Assembly (NCBI RefSeq): GCF_900313065.1
Contig: NZ_OMPU01000011.1
Location: 220,299-284,298, forward strand
Origin: Kiloniella sp. EL199
Lineage (GTDB): Bacteria; Pseudomonadota; Alphaproteobacteria; Kiloniellales; Kiloniellaceae
Direction of reading: 5' to 3'
DNA length: 64,000 nt
Part shown: piece after piece, positions 27,419 through 37,900 of the stretch
Numbering within the stretch: position 1 is the stretch's first letter
How the letters are laid out: every line of letters starts with the position of its first letter
Translations under genes and position numbers: made by a program
Notes under the pieces: generated by a model
What the model was told of the DNA's origin: nothing
What the model saw: only the letters and a program-made list of their open reading frames with translations
The model's database searches: none

Positions 27419-28465
27419 ATGAACACAAAACTCATGTTGACCAGTATCTTGTTTGCCTCAATATCTCAGGTGGCATTGGCCGACGAATTACGCGATGTAG
27501 CCTTGGAAACTTTCAAACCGCTACCGTCAACTATTCCTGCAGTAAATGATAACCCAATCACCAAGGAAAAAGTGGCACTTGGCAAAGCGCTTTTTTTTGA
27601 TCCACGGATGTCTGCTTCTGGCGTGTTCTCTTGCAATTCTTGTCACAATCTAGCTACTGGTGGAGATGATAATCTTGAAACCTCTATTGGCCATGGCTGG
27701 CAAAAGGGCCCTAGAAATTCTCCTACGGCCTTGAACTCCGTCTTCAATGAAGCACAATTCTGGGATGGTCGCGCCGCTGATCTCGCCGAACAGGCAAAAG
27801 GGCCAGTTCAGGCTGGGGTAGAGATGGCCAATACGCCAGACAATGTGATTGCAACCTTAAAGTCCATGCCTCAGTACGTAACTTGGTTTGAATCTGCATT
27901 CAAAGGGGAAACAGATCCAGTCACATTTGACAATTTTGCAAAAGCGATTGAAGCATTTGAGGCAACACTCATTACTCCCGCTCCTTTCGATGCTTGGCTG
28001 AATGGAGATGATGCTGCAATGTCAGAGATACAGTTGGCTGGTCTTGAAAAATTCATGGATCTGGGTTGTTCTTCTTGTCATTCTGGAATCAACGTTGGTG
28101 GGCATGGTTATTACCCATTTGGCCTGATTGAAAAACCAGGCGCAGATGTTCTTCCCGTTGGTGACAAAGGCAGATTTTCAGTAACGGATACAGTGGATGA
28201 CGAGTATGTTTTTCGGGCGTCACCGCTACGTAATGTTTCCCTAACAGCGCCTTATTTCCACTCCGGAAAAGTTTGGGATCTGAAAGTCGCAGTCGAGATC
28301 ATGGCAGAAAGCCAATTAGGAGAAGAGATTGACGAAAAAACCACTACGCAGCTCGTGGCTTTCCTTAATAGTCTTACTGGAACATTACCTGAAGTAATTT
28401 ACCCTGTTTTACCAGCGGAAACGTCGAGTACTCCAAGGCCGAACGGTGAAGTTTTACCTAAATAG
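27419..28465 (+). CDS. Di-haem cytochrome c peroxidase
   Basis: The 348-residue periplasmic enzyme reduces hydrogen peroxide to water with electrons from cytochrome c. It has a signal peptide (cleavage near ALADE) and two haem-attachment motifs, SCNSCHN (Cys72, Cys75) and CSSCHSG (Cys217, Cys220), in the CcpA/MauG layout, with PRNSPTALNSVFN and LRNVSLTAPYFHSG as family landmarks. GGAG precedes the ATG. It is monocistronic with an FNR-like box upstream, so a role in low-oxygen peroxide respiration is likely. Confidence 0.95.
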   Translation: MNTKLMLTSILFASISQVALADELRDVALETFKPLPSTIPAVNDNPITKEKVALGKALFFDPRMSASGVFSCNSCHNLATGGDDNLETSIGHGWQKGPRNSPTALNSVFNEAQFWDGRAADLAEQAKGPVQAGVEMANTPDNVIATLKSMPQYVTWFESAFKGETDPVTFDNFAKAIEAFEATLITPAPFDAWLNGDDAAMSEIQLAGLEKFMDLGCSSCHSGINVGGHGYYPFGLIEKPGADVLPVGDKGRFSVTDTVDDEYVFRASPLRNVSLTAPYFHSGKVWDLKVAVEIMAESQLGEEIDEKTTTQLVAFLNSLTGTLPEVIYPVLPAETSSTPRPNGEVLPK

Positions 28466-28864
28466 CCACTTTTCTCGAACGTAAAGTGGCGCAACTTAAA
28501 GGCCTCCTATCAATACCACTTATTCAAGCTTGGCTGATCATTAGAAACCAAGTCTGGATTTCGTATATTTCAGGAGGCCTTTATTTGTTTTATCAAATGT
28601 CATTTTCTTCGCAGGTCTGGTAATAGGCTTCTGAAATAGTGGATTGAAATCCAACGATCCTAACCCTAATTCCACGATCTTGTGCTCCCTTACAAATTCG
28701 ACTGAAATGACTTCCATCACATTCTAGGTGTATTGCGAAGCTACTTATTCGTGCTCACACCTTAGCCAAGATAGAATCTCAATTAGATTTCGACCACTTC
28801 GGCACTTAACCTTGATAGCTTTTTTAAAGCGAGAATATTGCAATTTTTTATATGATAAACTTGC
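28466..28864. other. Intergenic region with two inverted repeats
   Basis: After the peroxidase gene lies a hairpin (28465-28472 with 28483-28490, arms GCCACTTT/AAAGTGGC) that may end transcription although no T run follows. A wider inverted repeat follows (AAAGGCCTCCT at 28498 and AGGAGGCCTTT at 28572, the latter followed by a T-rich stretch). No gene is seen in the remaining bases. Confidence 0.5.
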
Positions 28865-29521
28865 TTATTTTTTACGAACGAGTGTCATGCCATCCGAAAA
28901 GGGAAGCATCACCATTTCCACCCGTTCATCTTTAACAACAGCTTCATTTAATCGACGGATAGCGTCTGTAACGGGCTCTTTCACAGTTGCCTTGGCAACG
29001 TTTCCATACCAAAGAACATTATCAATCACCAACAAACCATCTGTCTTCAAAATTTTGAGGCAAGCCTCGTAATATTCAGGATATCGTTCTTTATCGGCAT
29101 CAAGGAAAATCAAATCAAACTCAAGTCCCTTGTCCTGCAATCTGGCGACTTCTGCCAAGGCATCACACAGGCGGAGTTCGATCTTATTTTCAACACCAGC
29201 CTCGAACCAAAAGGCCTCGGCAATATCTGTGAACTTCTTTTGATTATCCAGCCCAAGCAGTACACCATCATCAGGCAATGCCCTGGCCATACACAAACTG
29301 CTGTAGCCGGTGAAAACACCAATCTCCAAAACGGATCGGGCCTTTAGCATCTTAACAAGAAAGAACAGGAATTGCCCCTGTTCCGGACACACCTGCATAT
29401 GGCCGAATCTCATTTGCAATGTTTCTGCTCTCAATCGGGCTAGTAGCGAATCTTCCCGCCCGCCAAAATTGAGTAAATATTCTTGCAGTTCATCCGTAAT
29501 AGAAACATGGCGAGAATTCAT
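28865..29521 (-). CDS. Class I SAM-dependent O-methyltransferase (caffeoyl-CoA OMT-like)
   Basis: The 218-residue cytoplasmic enzyme is of the O-methyltransferase family 3. The SAM-binding strand and loop VLEIGVFTGYSSLCMA are clear, followed by the acidic LGLDN, the metal-binding FDLIFLDADK and the conserved LLVIDNVLWYGNV. Members methylate catechol-like hydroxyls using a divalent metal. The natural acceptor is unknown and the gene stands alone. Confidence 0.92.
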   Translation of the reverse strand: MNSRHVSITDELQEYLLNFGGREDSLLARLRAETLQMRFGHMQVCPEQGQFLFFLVKMLKARSVLEIGVFTGYSSLCMARALPDDGVLLGLDNQKKFTDIAEAFWFEAGVENKIELRLCDALAEVARLQDKGLEFDLIFLDADKERYPEYYEACLKILKTDGLLVIDNVLWYGNVAKATVKEPVTDAIRRLNEAVVKDERVEMVMLPFSDGMTLVRKK

Positions 29522-29731
29522 AAAAAAATTCCATTGTTTTCAAATAATCACGACACCTTTTACCATGGCAACGACCTATTTTCACAAGCATAAATTACAG
29601 TGTCGCAAACGTCGATCTCGCTGTCGTTTTTCAAGGCGCCCAAGTGACAGGGTTTCATAAAATCGGCCTAAGAAATGAACTTAAAAATGACAACTCCTCC
29701 AGGTGTTTCATGACGTTAATCTTTTGATTTT

Positions 29732-30139
29732 ATGAAAATAATTGGGAAGTCGGTCCGCGATATTCTCAATACGGCAGGCTTCAACATGGAACAATACCAT
29801 GAAGAAAACTTTGAAGCGCCGATCATTGAAGAGGAAGACCATCCAGAGCACGACGACATCATCATTGATGACGATGCGAAATCATCTGTTAGCTTCACAA
29901 AATCGAAGAAAGACACCCGAGTTCAAGAGTCCGATACCATCCTGAGCGCCGCCAAGAAAACAGGCCTTCATATTCCGAGCGCCTGCCAGTTTGGTGTTTG
30001 TGGAACCTGCAAAGTCAAAAAGGTTTCCGGTGAAGTTCATATGGTTCACAACGGTGGCATTACCCAAGAGCAGATCGACGATGGTTATGTTCTTGCCTGT
30101 TGTTCCAACCCGTTGGGAGATGTCGTTATCGACTTCTAA
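29732..30139 (+). pseudogene. Stand-alone 2Fe-2S ferredoxin, apparently the 3' end of a GbcB-type reductase
   Basis: The 135-residue protein has a plant-type ferredoxin domain at residues about 60-135 with ligands CQFGVCGTCKVKK and a last Cys in LACCSNP. It closely resembles the C-terminal domain of GbcB/Hcr-type reductases, including the signature HNGGITQEQIDDGYVL. Residues 1-30 (VRDILNTAGFNMEQYHEENF) match the last helix and strand of the FNR half of those same reductases, so the flavin and most of the NADH domain are missing. A stop lies 12 bases upstream in frame and no ribosome site precedes the ATG. Either a decapitated pseudogene or a newly free ferredoxin. Confidence 0.6.
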
Positions 30140-30316
30140 GTGTATACTTGAAACAAGGAGATGACCTTTGACAGGATCATCTCCTCTGCAACCTTCATAT
30201 AATTATATGACCTCTTTCGTGCCCAACAGTCACAAATCTTTTCCAAACTTTCCTATCGTCTCTTCATATTTCTGACGTTACTGTAGTCGCAAAGATATAA
30301 AAAGGGACTAGAGATC

Positions 30317-31162
30317 ATGAAATTACTGCGGTATGGCCCCATTGACAAAGAAAAACCCGGATTGTTGGATCAGCAGGGAAATATCCGAGATCTTTCCGCA
30401 GTCATTGACGATATCAACGGCAAGAATCTCAATTCTCAAGCTCTTTCAAAAATAAAGGAAATAGACCCTGCCACTTTGCCATTGGTAGAAGGCACACAGA
30501 GGGTAGGCCCCTGTATCACTAATGTTGGTAAAATCATCTGTATCGGCCTGAACTATCACGATCATGCCAAAGAAGTCGGCGCGAAACCAACCCCAGAACC
30601 CCGCATTTTTATGAAGGCAACATCTTCAATCTCTGGACCTTATGACAATGTTGAAATCCCTAGGGACTCAGAGAAAACCGATTGGGAAGTCGAGCTTGGC
30701 GTCGTCATCGGTAAAAAAGCAAAATACATCGAAACAAATCAAGCTATGGATCATATCGCCGGTTACTGTTTGGCAAATGATGTGTCAGAACGGGATTTTC
30801 AAATGCATCGATCCGGACAATGGGTAAAAGGCAAAAGTCACGACACTTTTTGTCCCCTCGGCCCGTGGCTGGTTACATCAGATGAAATTGAGGACCCCCA
30901 CATGCTTCCAATTTGGCTGAAAGTTGATGGCACGCGCTATCAAAACAGCTCAACAAGCAACCTTGTCCACCGTATTCCAGAAACAATTGCCCATCTTAGT
31001 CATTTTATGACGCTATTCCCTGGGGATGTTATTTTGACAGGCACACCTTCTGGTGTCGGCATGGGGATAAAACCGGTTCCACTTTTCCTGAAACCAGGCA
31101 TGACAATGGAACTTGGAATTGATGGCCTTGGTATCCAAAAACAAATAGCCGTTTCTGCGTAA
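30317..31162 (+). CDS. Fumarylacetoacetate hydrolase family protein
   Basis: The 281-residue protein has a short N-terminal lid (about 1-65) and a FAH barrel with IICIGLNYHDHAKE, the metal-binding WEVELGVVIGKKAK and GDVILTGTPSGVGMG. Members cleave C-C bonds in beta-diketo acids or hydrolyse ureidoglycolate-like compounds in catabolism of aromatic compounds or sugars. AAGGGA and AGAG lie before the ATG. It is monocistronic, and the substrate cannot be told from context. Confidence 0.92.
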   Translation: MKLLRYGPIDKEKPGLLDQQGNIRDLSAVIDDINGKNLNSQALSKIKEIDPATLPLVEGTQRVGPCITNVGKIICIGLNYHDHAKEVGAKPTPEPRIFMKATSSISGPYDNVEIPRDSEKTDWEVELGVVIGKKAKYIETNQAMDHIAGYCLANDVSERDFQMHRSGQWVKGKSHDTFCPLGPWLVTSDEIEDPHMLPIWLKVDGTRYQNSSTSNLVHRIPETIAHLSHFMTLFPGDVILTGTPSGVGMGIKPVPLFLKPGMTMELGIDGLGIQKQIAVSA

Positions 31163-31329
31163 AGATCTCCCCGTTAACATTTCGCAATTATTCTACGACA
31201 AACACATCAAAAGGATGTGATCTACAAATTTGTGCTTCCGTTTTGCCTTAAATAATATAAATACTGGCTCCCAATTAGATATAAGAAATGAACAAGCCTT
31301 CGGCACGATAGGAAATCGCGCCCATAAAA

Positions 31330-31875
31330 TTGGATCCAGTGTTGATAGTGACCTTGAAAAAACTTCATAACTATTGGAGTAAGAAAAAAGAGCAACGGCC
31401 TTTTCCTGCCCGAAAAGATCTTGACCCGCTCGATTTTCACTATGCTCTTGGTGACGTTTCTCTGATTGACGTTGAGCAAAATGAAAATACTCCTAATCCA
31501 ATCTACAAAGTTCGCTTGCTAGGTAGTAATATTCAAGAGCGTATAGGTAGTTCTTTTTCCAATCGCAATCTTGATGATTTCCCCGAACAGGGCTCCCTCA
31601 ACAAGATGCGTATTGCCTATCGGGAAGTTCTCAAAACAGGGGAACCTCTGGCTTATCCCAGCTTCTTTAAGTATGGCGAAAAAGAACAGCCCTTTGTTTG
31701 CTGTATCTGGCCGCTTTCAAGTGATGGGAAAAAAGTCGATATGCTGCTTTGCTGTCGAGAGCAGATCTTTAATAAGGCTCTTGTGCCCGATCAATGCCAT
31801 CTCTCGAAAGAACCGGAAATATGGCCGTACCAACAATGGGGAACCAGTCCCCTTTTCTCTACTCTGGTTCATTAA
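31330..31875 (+). CDS. PAS_5-type PAS domain protein
   Basis: The 181-residue soluble protein has the PAS_5 layout found in many copies in some alphaproteobacteria: an N-terminal helix with WSKKKEQRPFPARKDLDP, then strands (YKVRLLGSNIQERIG) and a final CCIWPLSSDGKKVDMLL. A paralogue lies at 57.1 kb (FPARKDLDP aligns with IPARSDFDP). The start is uncertain, as the first in-frame start is TTG without a clear ribosome site. These proteins have no output domain; their ligand and partners are unknown. Confidence 0.8.
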   Translation: MDPVLIVTLKKLHNYWSKKKEQRPFPARKDLDPLDFHYALGDVSLIDVEQNENTPNPIYKVRLLGSNIQERIGSSFSNRNLDDFPEQGSLNKMRIAYREVLKTGEPLAYPSFFKYGEKEQPFVCCIWPLSSDGKKVDMLLCCREQIFNKALVPDQCHLSKEPEIWPYQQWGTSPLFSTLVH

Positions 31876-31905
31876 AGAGCATGCTCTTTAACTATTTAAA
31901 AACCT

Positions 31906-31940
31906 AAAAAGGCTCTGAATGAAAAATTCAGAGCCTTTTT
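31906..31940. terminator. Bidirectional intrinsic terminator
   Basis: A perfect 15-base-pair hairpin with a five-base loop (AAAAAGGCTCTGAAT and its complement) lies between the convergent PAS_5 gene and the giant adhesin gene and can stop both. A 16-base perfect palindrome (AAAGAGCATGCTCTTT) overlaps the end of the PAS_5 gene at 31874-31889. Confidence 0.9.
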
Positions 31941-31983
31941 AATTAGCGTAAAAGTAAAGCCTTACATTTCAGCACTTCATCCT

Positions 31984-34900
31984 TTATTCAACGATCAACT
32001 TTTGACTATCTAACAAGGCTTTTATAGCATCGTCTTGCGAGCCACCATTCAAGAGATCCACATTATCGAGACGGATCGTTGTTGTGATATTACTCGCCCC
32101 AGCACCATCATGATCTATTGTTACAACAGTGCTCCCCTGATCTTCTGAAAGAGATAGATAATCTTTTAACGCAACCGCAGTTGCTTCACTATTTGTCCCG
32201 GCAGTAAAACCACTAAGAAGAGCGCTCAGATCAAGAACATCACCTTCGGAAGCATCAAAATCAGTAATGATATCACTCCCGCCAACACTATCAGCTTTGA
32301 AGACAAAGATGTCTGCACCATCGCCACCTGTCAGGGTATCGTTGCCTGAACCGCCGGACATTTTATCTTCATAAATACCGCCGATAATAATGTCGTTACC
32401 TTCACCGCCATCAATAAGTCCGCTGATACGGCCACTTGATCCTGAATCTTCATGGAAAAGATCAATGATATCGTTACCGTCATGAGCATAAAGACCACCG
32501 GTAACATTTACACCGCCTGAGAGTTCAATAGAGTCATTTTTATCAGATGCAACGATATCTCCATTGATATCTCCATTTGTAGAGATCGCATAATGCGCTC
32601 CTTTACTGCCCTGAGCAGGACTTGTGGCTAAAGTCATACCATCAACACCATGCGAGTTACCGTTTTGACCGATACTATCCGGAGCTAAATCACCATCCCA
32701 TGTGCCGGATGACAGATGAATATTCCATGGATTAACGGCCCCAGGAACAGGATCAACATCTGTCTTACCGTTAATATCAATAACAAGTTCAGCGATGCTC
32801 TTATCACCATCTCGGTCTTCAACGGTATAGGTAAAGGTTTCTTTTAGAACACCACCATCATTGAGATCATCGACAACAGCATGGGCATTATTCAACTCAT
32901 AACTATAGCTGCCATCATCTTTGACGGTTAGGGTTCCATAAAGGCCTCCGACAATCATCCCTGTTGCTTCATCCCAGGTAATGGATTTAAAGCCATCAGC
33001 CCCCAGCTTGTCCGCGTTACCATCAGTGCTGTTATTGTCACCAGAAGTCACATCATTCCCGGTTACAACATTGCCTGTTGCCACTAAGCCGCTATCTTCG
33101 GTTACACTGTCAATGTCATCAGTTGCTACAGGTGTACTGTCTTTAACGTTGATGATAATACTAGCTGTCGCTGTATCCCCGTCACCATCAGTCAGCTTGA
33201 CTACGAATTTTACAGGAAGCGAATCACCATTGGGATGATTATGATCCAGTGCTTTGGTCTGGCTATAAACATACTTGCCTGAGGTCGTATTAAAGACCAG
33301 CTTGTAAACCAAAGCACCTGTTGGCTGACCATTATCCAGCTCACGACCTTCAATTGTAATATAAGAGCCACTAATGACCGGATCAGTCGCTTCAACATCC
33401 ACACCATTGGCATGGAGAGTTGTCGGACCTTCAATCTCAAATTTATGACCGCTGACATCAGCACCAATATCAAAGGTCATTTGACCTGCAACAGCACCGC
33501 CAACTGGTCCGCTTCCAGCACTGGCACCATCGACATCAATCTTGAGATTCAAATCGCCATAATCTGCATCAGAATATGGGAACCTTAGATCTTCCCAGTT
33601 ATAATTGCCCTCATGGTCATTGTCTAATACATGCGTAGTACCATCACTATTCAATCGTGGGTCAGAAAAATAAGCCGATTCACCAGCACCTTTGACTTCA
33701 TCATTGCCAATAAAGGCCGTCCACTTCCCATTGATGTTCTTGAAGGTGACGGCGGCCCCATCCTTGAAATAAGACCCATTGTGATCAACACCATCAGGTA
33801 CAGTAAAGAAGCCGAATGTTACACCATTTGGATAGTCTGCCTTGTTAATAATAGCACTTACATCATCACCGACCTTGAAAACAGTTGAATGCGCATCCGC
33901 CTGAACGATCTGCCCACCAATCGGATTGCCATTCGCATCAGCGACAAAGAAACCGATGCTGTTATGATGCCCGGCATAAGATGTTTCTGCAGATTCAATG
34001 TTGATTGTGACAGTATCTTCTGCGTTCTCCAGATCATACACACCCTGAACAAAGTTGCCTTCATCCAACTCAGCGGCGGTATTCTCGATAACTGGCCCCG
34101 AATCAGCGACTTCAACGATCAACTGACCTTTATCTGTATCCCCGTCACCATCAGTAACTTCGTAACCGAACACCAGTTTCAGGGCTGCATCAAGTTTCGC
34201 ACCTTTGTGATCCAGCGCCCCAAATTGGCGGAAAGTATAGTCACCCGTTTCTTTGTTCAGATAGACGTCAAAAACAGGCTTACCATCTGCACGACCAACC
34301 AGGACAAGATCATCACCGTTTTCTGTCAACTGAATAGAAATCGGGTTACCGCCAGAAGACAGGTCGGCAAGATTGACGGGATCACCGTTATTGTCAGTAA
34401 CAGCATCCAATGTAATTGCCGTAAACTCACCGCCATCAGCACCGAAATCAACATCGATTTCACCTTCGGCAATTGCTGTTGCACCAGGTAAGCTGTCTTC
34501 GTCGACAGACGTATTAACTTGCTCTTCAACAACAGGCACACTGTCCTTGACGTTAACAACAATATCAGCTGTCGCAGTATCACCGTCACCGTCGATCAAC
34601 TTGACGCCAAACTTAACAGGCAAGACTTCGCCATTCGGATCATTGTGATCCAAAGCTCTGTACTGGCTGTATACGTATTTCCCTGTTTTGGTATCAAACG
34701 TCAGCTTATAGACCAGATCCCCATCAGAAGTCTTTCCTTCGATAACAATTAAAGAGCCGGAAATGATTGGTGTCCCTGCTGTAACGACCTCACCATCTGA
34801 AACCAGATCGGACGGACCTGTAATTTCGAACTTGTGACCGACAACATCTGTACCAACATCAAAGCTCAATTTACCAGAAACGGCGCCCCCGACAGGTGCT

Positions 34901-37900
34901 TCGGCATTTTTAGCTCCATCAACCTTGATTTGAAGGTTTAGATCGCTGTAATCCGCATCAGATCCGGGGAAGCGAAGATCTTCCCAGTTATAGTTACCGC
35001 CGTGCCCATTATCATAGACATGAGCAGCACCGTCACTGTTTAAAGTTGGATTTGAGAAGTACGCAGATTCACCGGAACCTTTAACCGGGACACCATTGAT
35101 ATGCGGTACAAGTTTGCCATTCACATTTACAAATGTAACATCGGCACCGTCTGTATAATCACCGCCGAGATGGCTATTTTTATTCCCACCGTTAGGAACG
35201 ATAAAGAAACCAAATGTTGCTCCATCCGGGTAATCTGCCTTGTTGAAGCTAACAGAAGCATCTGATCCAACTGCGAACTGACTGGAATGTCCATCAGCAA
35301 CGATGATCTGCCCACCAATTAAATTACCATTGGCATCTGCAACATAAAACCCGATGCTGTTATGAAAACCAGCCCGTGATACATCAGCGGATGTCACCGT
35401 TATAGTCACTGGATCCGTAGCATTAACCAGATCATATTCACCCTGAACAAACTTGTCTTCGTCCAGACATGATGATGAACCTGTGATCGTCGGCCCATCG
35501 TCTTTAAGATCAATCTTGGCTTCGGCATACGGGCTCGCGTCACCTTCGTCATCAACAGCACGGTATTTCAGAACCAGCTGTTTCAAGTCATTATGATCAG
35601 ATGGGATGCTGCCATCGGTATCGTGGTTAATCTGCCCATATTGGACAAAAGTCATTTTCACCGACCCAGAAGACGTAGTTCCCGGTTGCCCCAGATGCAC
35701 AGCAAAAACAGCATTTCCGCTTGGATCAAGTCCCCAAACAATATTTGGATTGGCATCATCTGTATGAAGCGTGATTGCAACTGGAGCAGCATCCCCACCT
35801 GTGTAAAGACCGCTTGGTGTGCCGTTATAATCCTCAAACTGCAGAGATTCCACTTTTACATCAGCTGCGTCCTTTGGCGTACCTGCACCATCCGTTTTAA
35901 AGTCAAAGGCAACATCACCTTGGGCTTGTCCGATCACTGCCCCATGCTCACCAACAGTACTTGCAACAAGTGCTGCAACTACACCGGCATTTAACGAAGC
36001 CTGATCGCCTGTCCCGGCATCAACACCGTCTGTCTCGTCATGAGAAAAATGAACTTCTTCAACTGTAGGAGTGTCTTCATTAACTTTAACAGTGTGAGTT
36101 GTCTCGCTCTCGGAACGGTTGTTATCTGTTGTTAGCTCTTGGTCTGTTGTATTTGTTTCTTCGGCAATTGCTTTGATTTTTATTACCGCGTCACCACCAT
36201 TATGTGGCTCCCCATCGCTCCAACGTGATGAAGACCAATCCTGCGGATTAAATTCGAAATTTAGGTCAACATTTTCACCAAGAGACGTCACGTCAATCGT
36301 GATGGAATAGGTTGTGTTAAGACCAATCTTACCCGGGTTTTCTCCGCCCAGACCATCAATCATGTCCGGCGTGAATGGAAACTGCGGTATCCAGTCAGAA
36401 GGAATGTTACTAAGAACGATTGTATGGGTTTCAGATCCGTCATTATCAGTGAAGGTAACATCAACAGGCACTTCAACAATCGCCTGTTCATCGTATACAT
36501 TATCACCCTTATCAGATGGTCCCGAAATACCTTTGAGCAAGTTGGCAAGAAGATCTGAACTGTCGGACGACAGGTCCAGCACTTTCCCACGGCCCAGGAA
36601 ATCTATAAGATCTTTATATGTATCTTTAACATCAGAAGTCACCATAAAAACAGGTACAACACCTGATGCTTCAAGTGCAGCTTTCAACTGTGCAAGCTCT
36701 GGATAGTCTTCATCCAGATCGTTTGTCAGATCACCATCGCCATCATTCTTACCAAGGCGTAGTGCATCACCAGCTTTGTGAAAATCTGCATCCGTTGTCA
36801 AAACAACATATTTTGTTGCGCCCTCACGAAATCCCAGATCAGCAGCATTCTTGGCAAGATTAAACAGTGCCTCAATTTGAGCTTCCGGACCATCACCACC
36901 CGAACCAAGAGTGAAGGCATCGACTGCCGCTTTTACAGCATCCAAATCAGCGGAAACATCCTGCGCATTTTTATAAACATAGTCCCCATCACGTCCAAGA
37001 CCACCAATTGCTTTATCAATAAAGCTCCCCGCACCAAGATGGACATCTGCTGAAAAATCACCATTCTTAATTTTACCAATTAAGTCGGCAATTGCCTGCT
37101 GCACATTAGGCACATCGTCACTAAAAGAACCGGAAAGATCTTGCAGCAAATACAGATCAACAAGACCATCACCGTCCAAACTACCCTCGTTACCAAAAAT
37201 CGGTTTGTCAGCAACAGCATCAATAATTGCAACGACTTCAACCGGGATTGAAGTACTTTCACCAGAATCCGGGTCTGAAATATTAGCCGTAACATTCAGT
37301 GTAAGATCAACATCAGAGTTTGTGTCCGGCTTGATAAATACCTGATCAAAGTCACCCGGCGTTATCGTTACGGGGAAAGGCCCACTATAGATATTCGCGG
37401 CATCAGAGCCCCCGACATAAAGCACTGCATTTTCAGGAAGCGCCTCAATAACAATTGAATCAAGTGTTTCGTTATCTGACGGTGTGAAGTTGAATTCGAC
37501 CTGCATTGGCGCAGGTCCTTCATTACCAATATGCTGATTTGGTCCCCAATCTTCGAAACCGCCGTCATAATCACGTGCTTCAATACCACCTTTCACTTCA
37601 CCGACGGCTGTTCCGGTTGTGATAAAGCTGACATCAAAGGTACCTTCGGCAGGATCAGTGATATCCCCACCATTTGCGAGTAGTCCGAACTCAAGCTCTG
37701 TGCCCCCAAGCGTTCCCAAAGCAGACAAGCCATCAATGACATCCCCCAGATTGTCATTGTACTGGCTTCCCCCGCCCCCTGTTGGACCGGCATCTGCGCC
37801 CGCAGCAGTCTCCAGTGTTTCTCCTTCACCAAGGGCTTGTGCCTGACCGATCAAAAGGCCAGCTGAAAGCTCAACACCACCGATCACAAGAACCGGGGCA

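Noticed and set aside
33889..34491. 200-codon plus-strand frame inside the adhesin gene
   Set aside because: It is the reverse of a strongly coding gene with repeated structure; no family resemblance or ribosome site.
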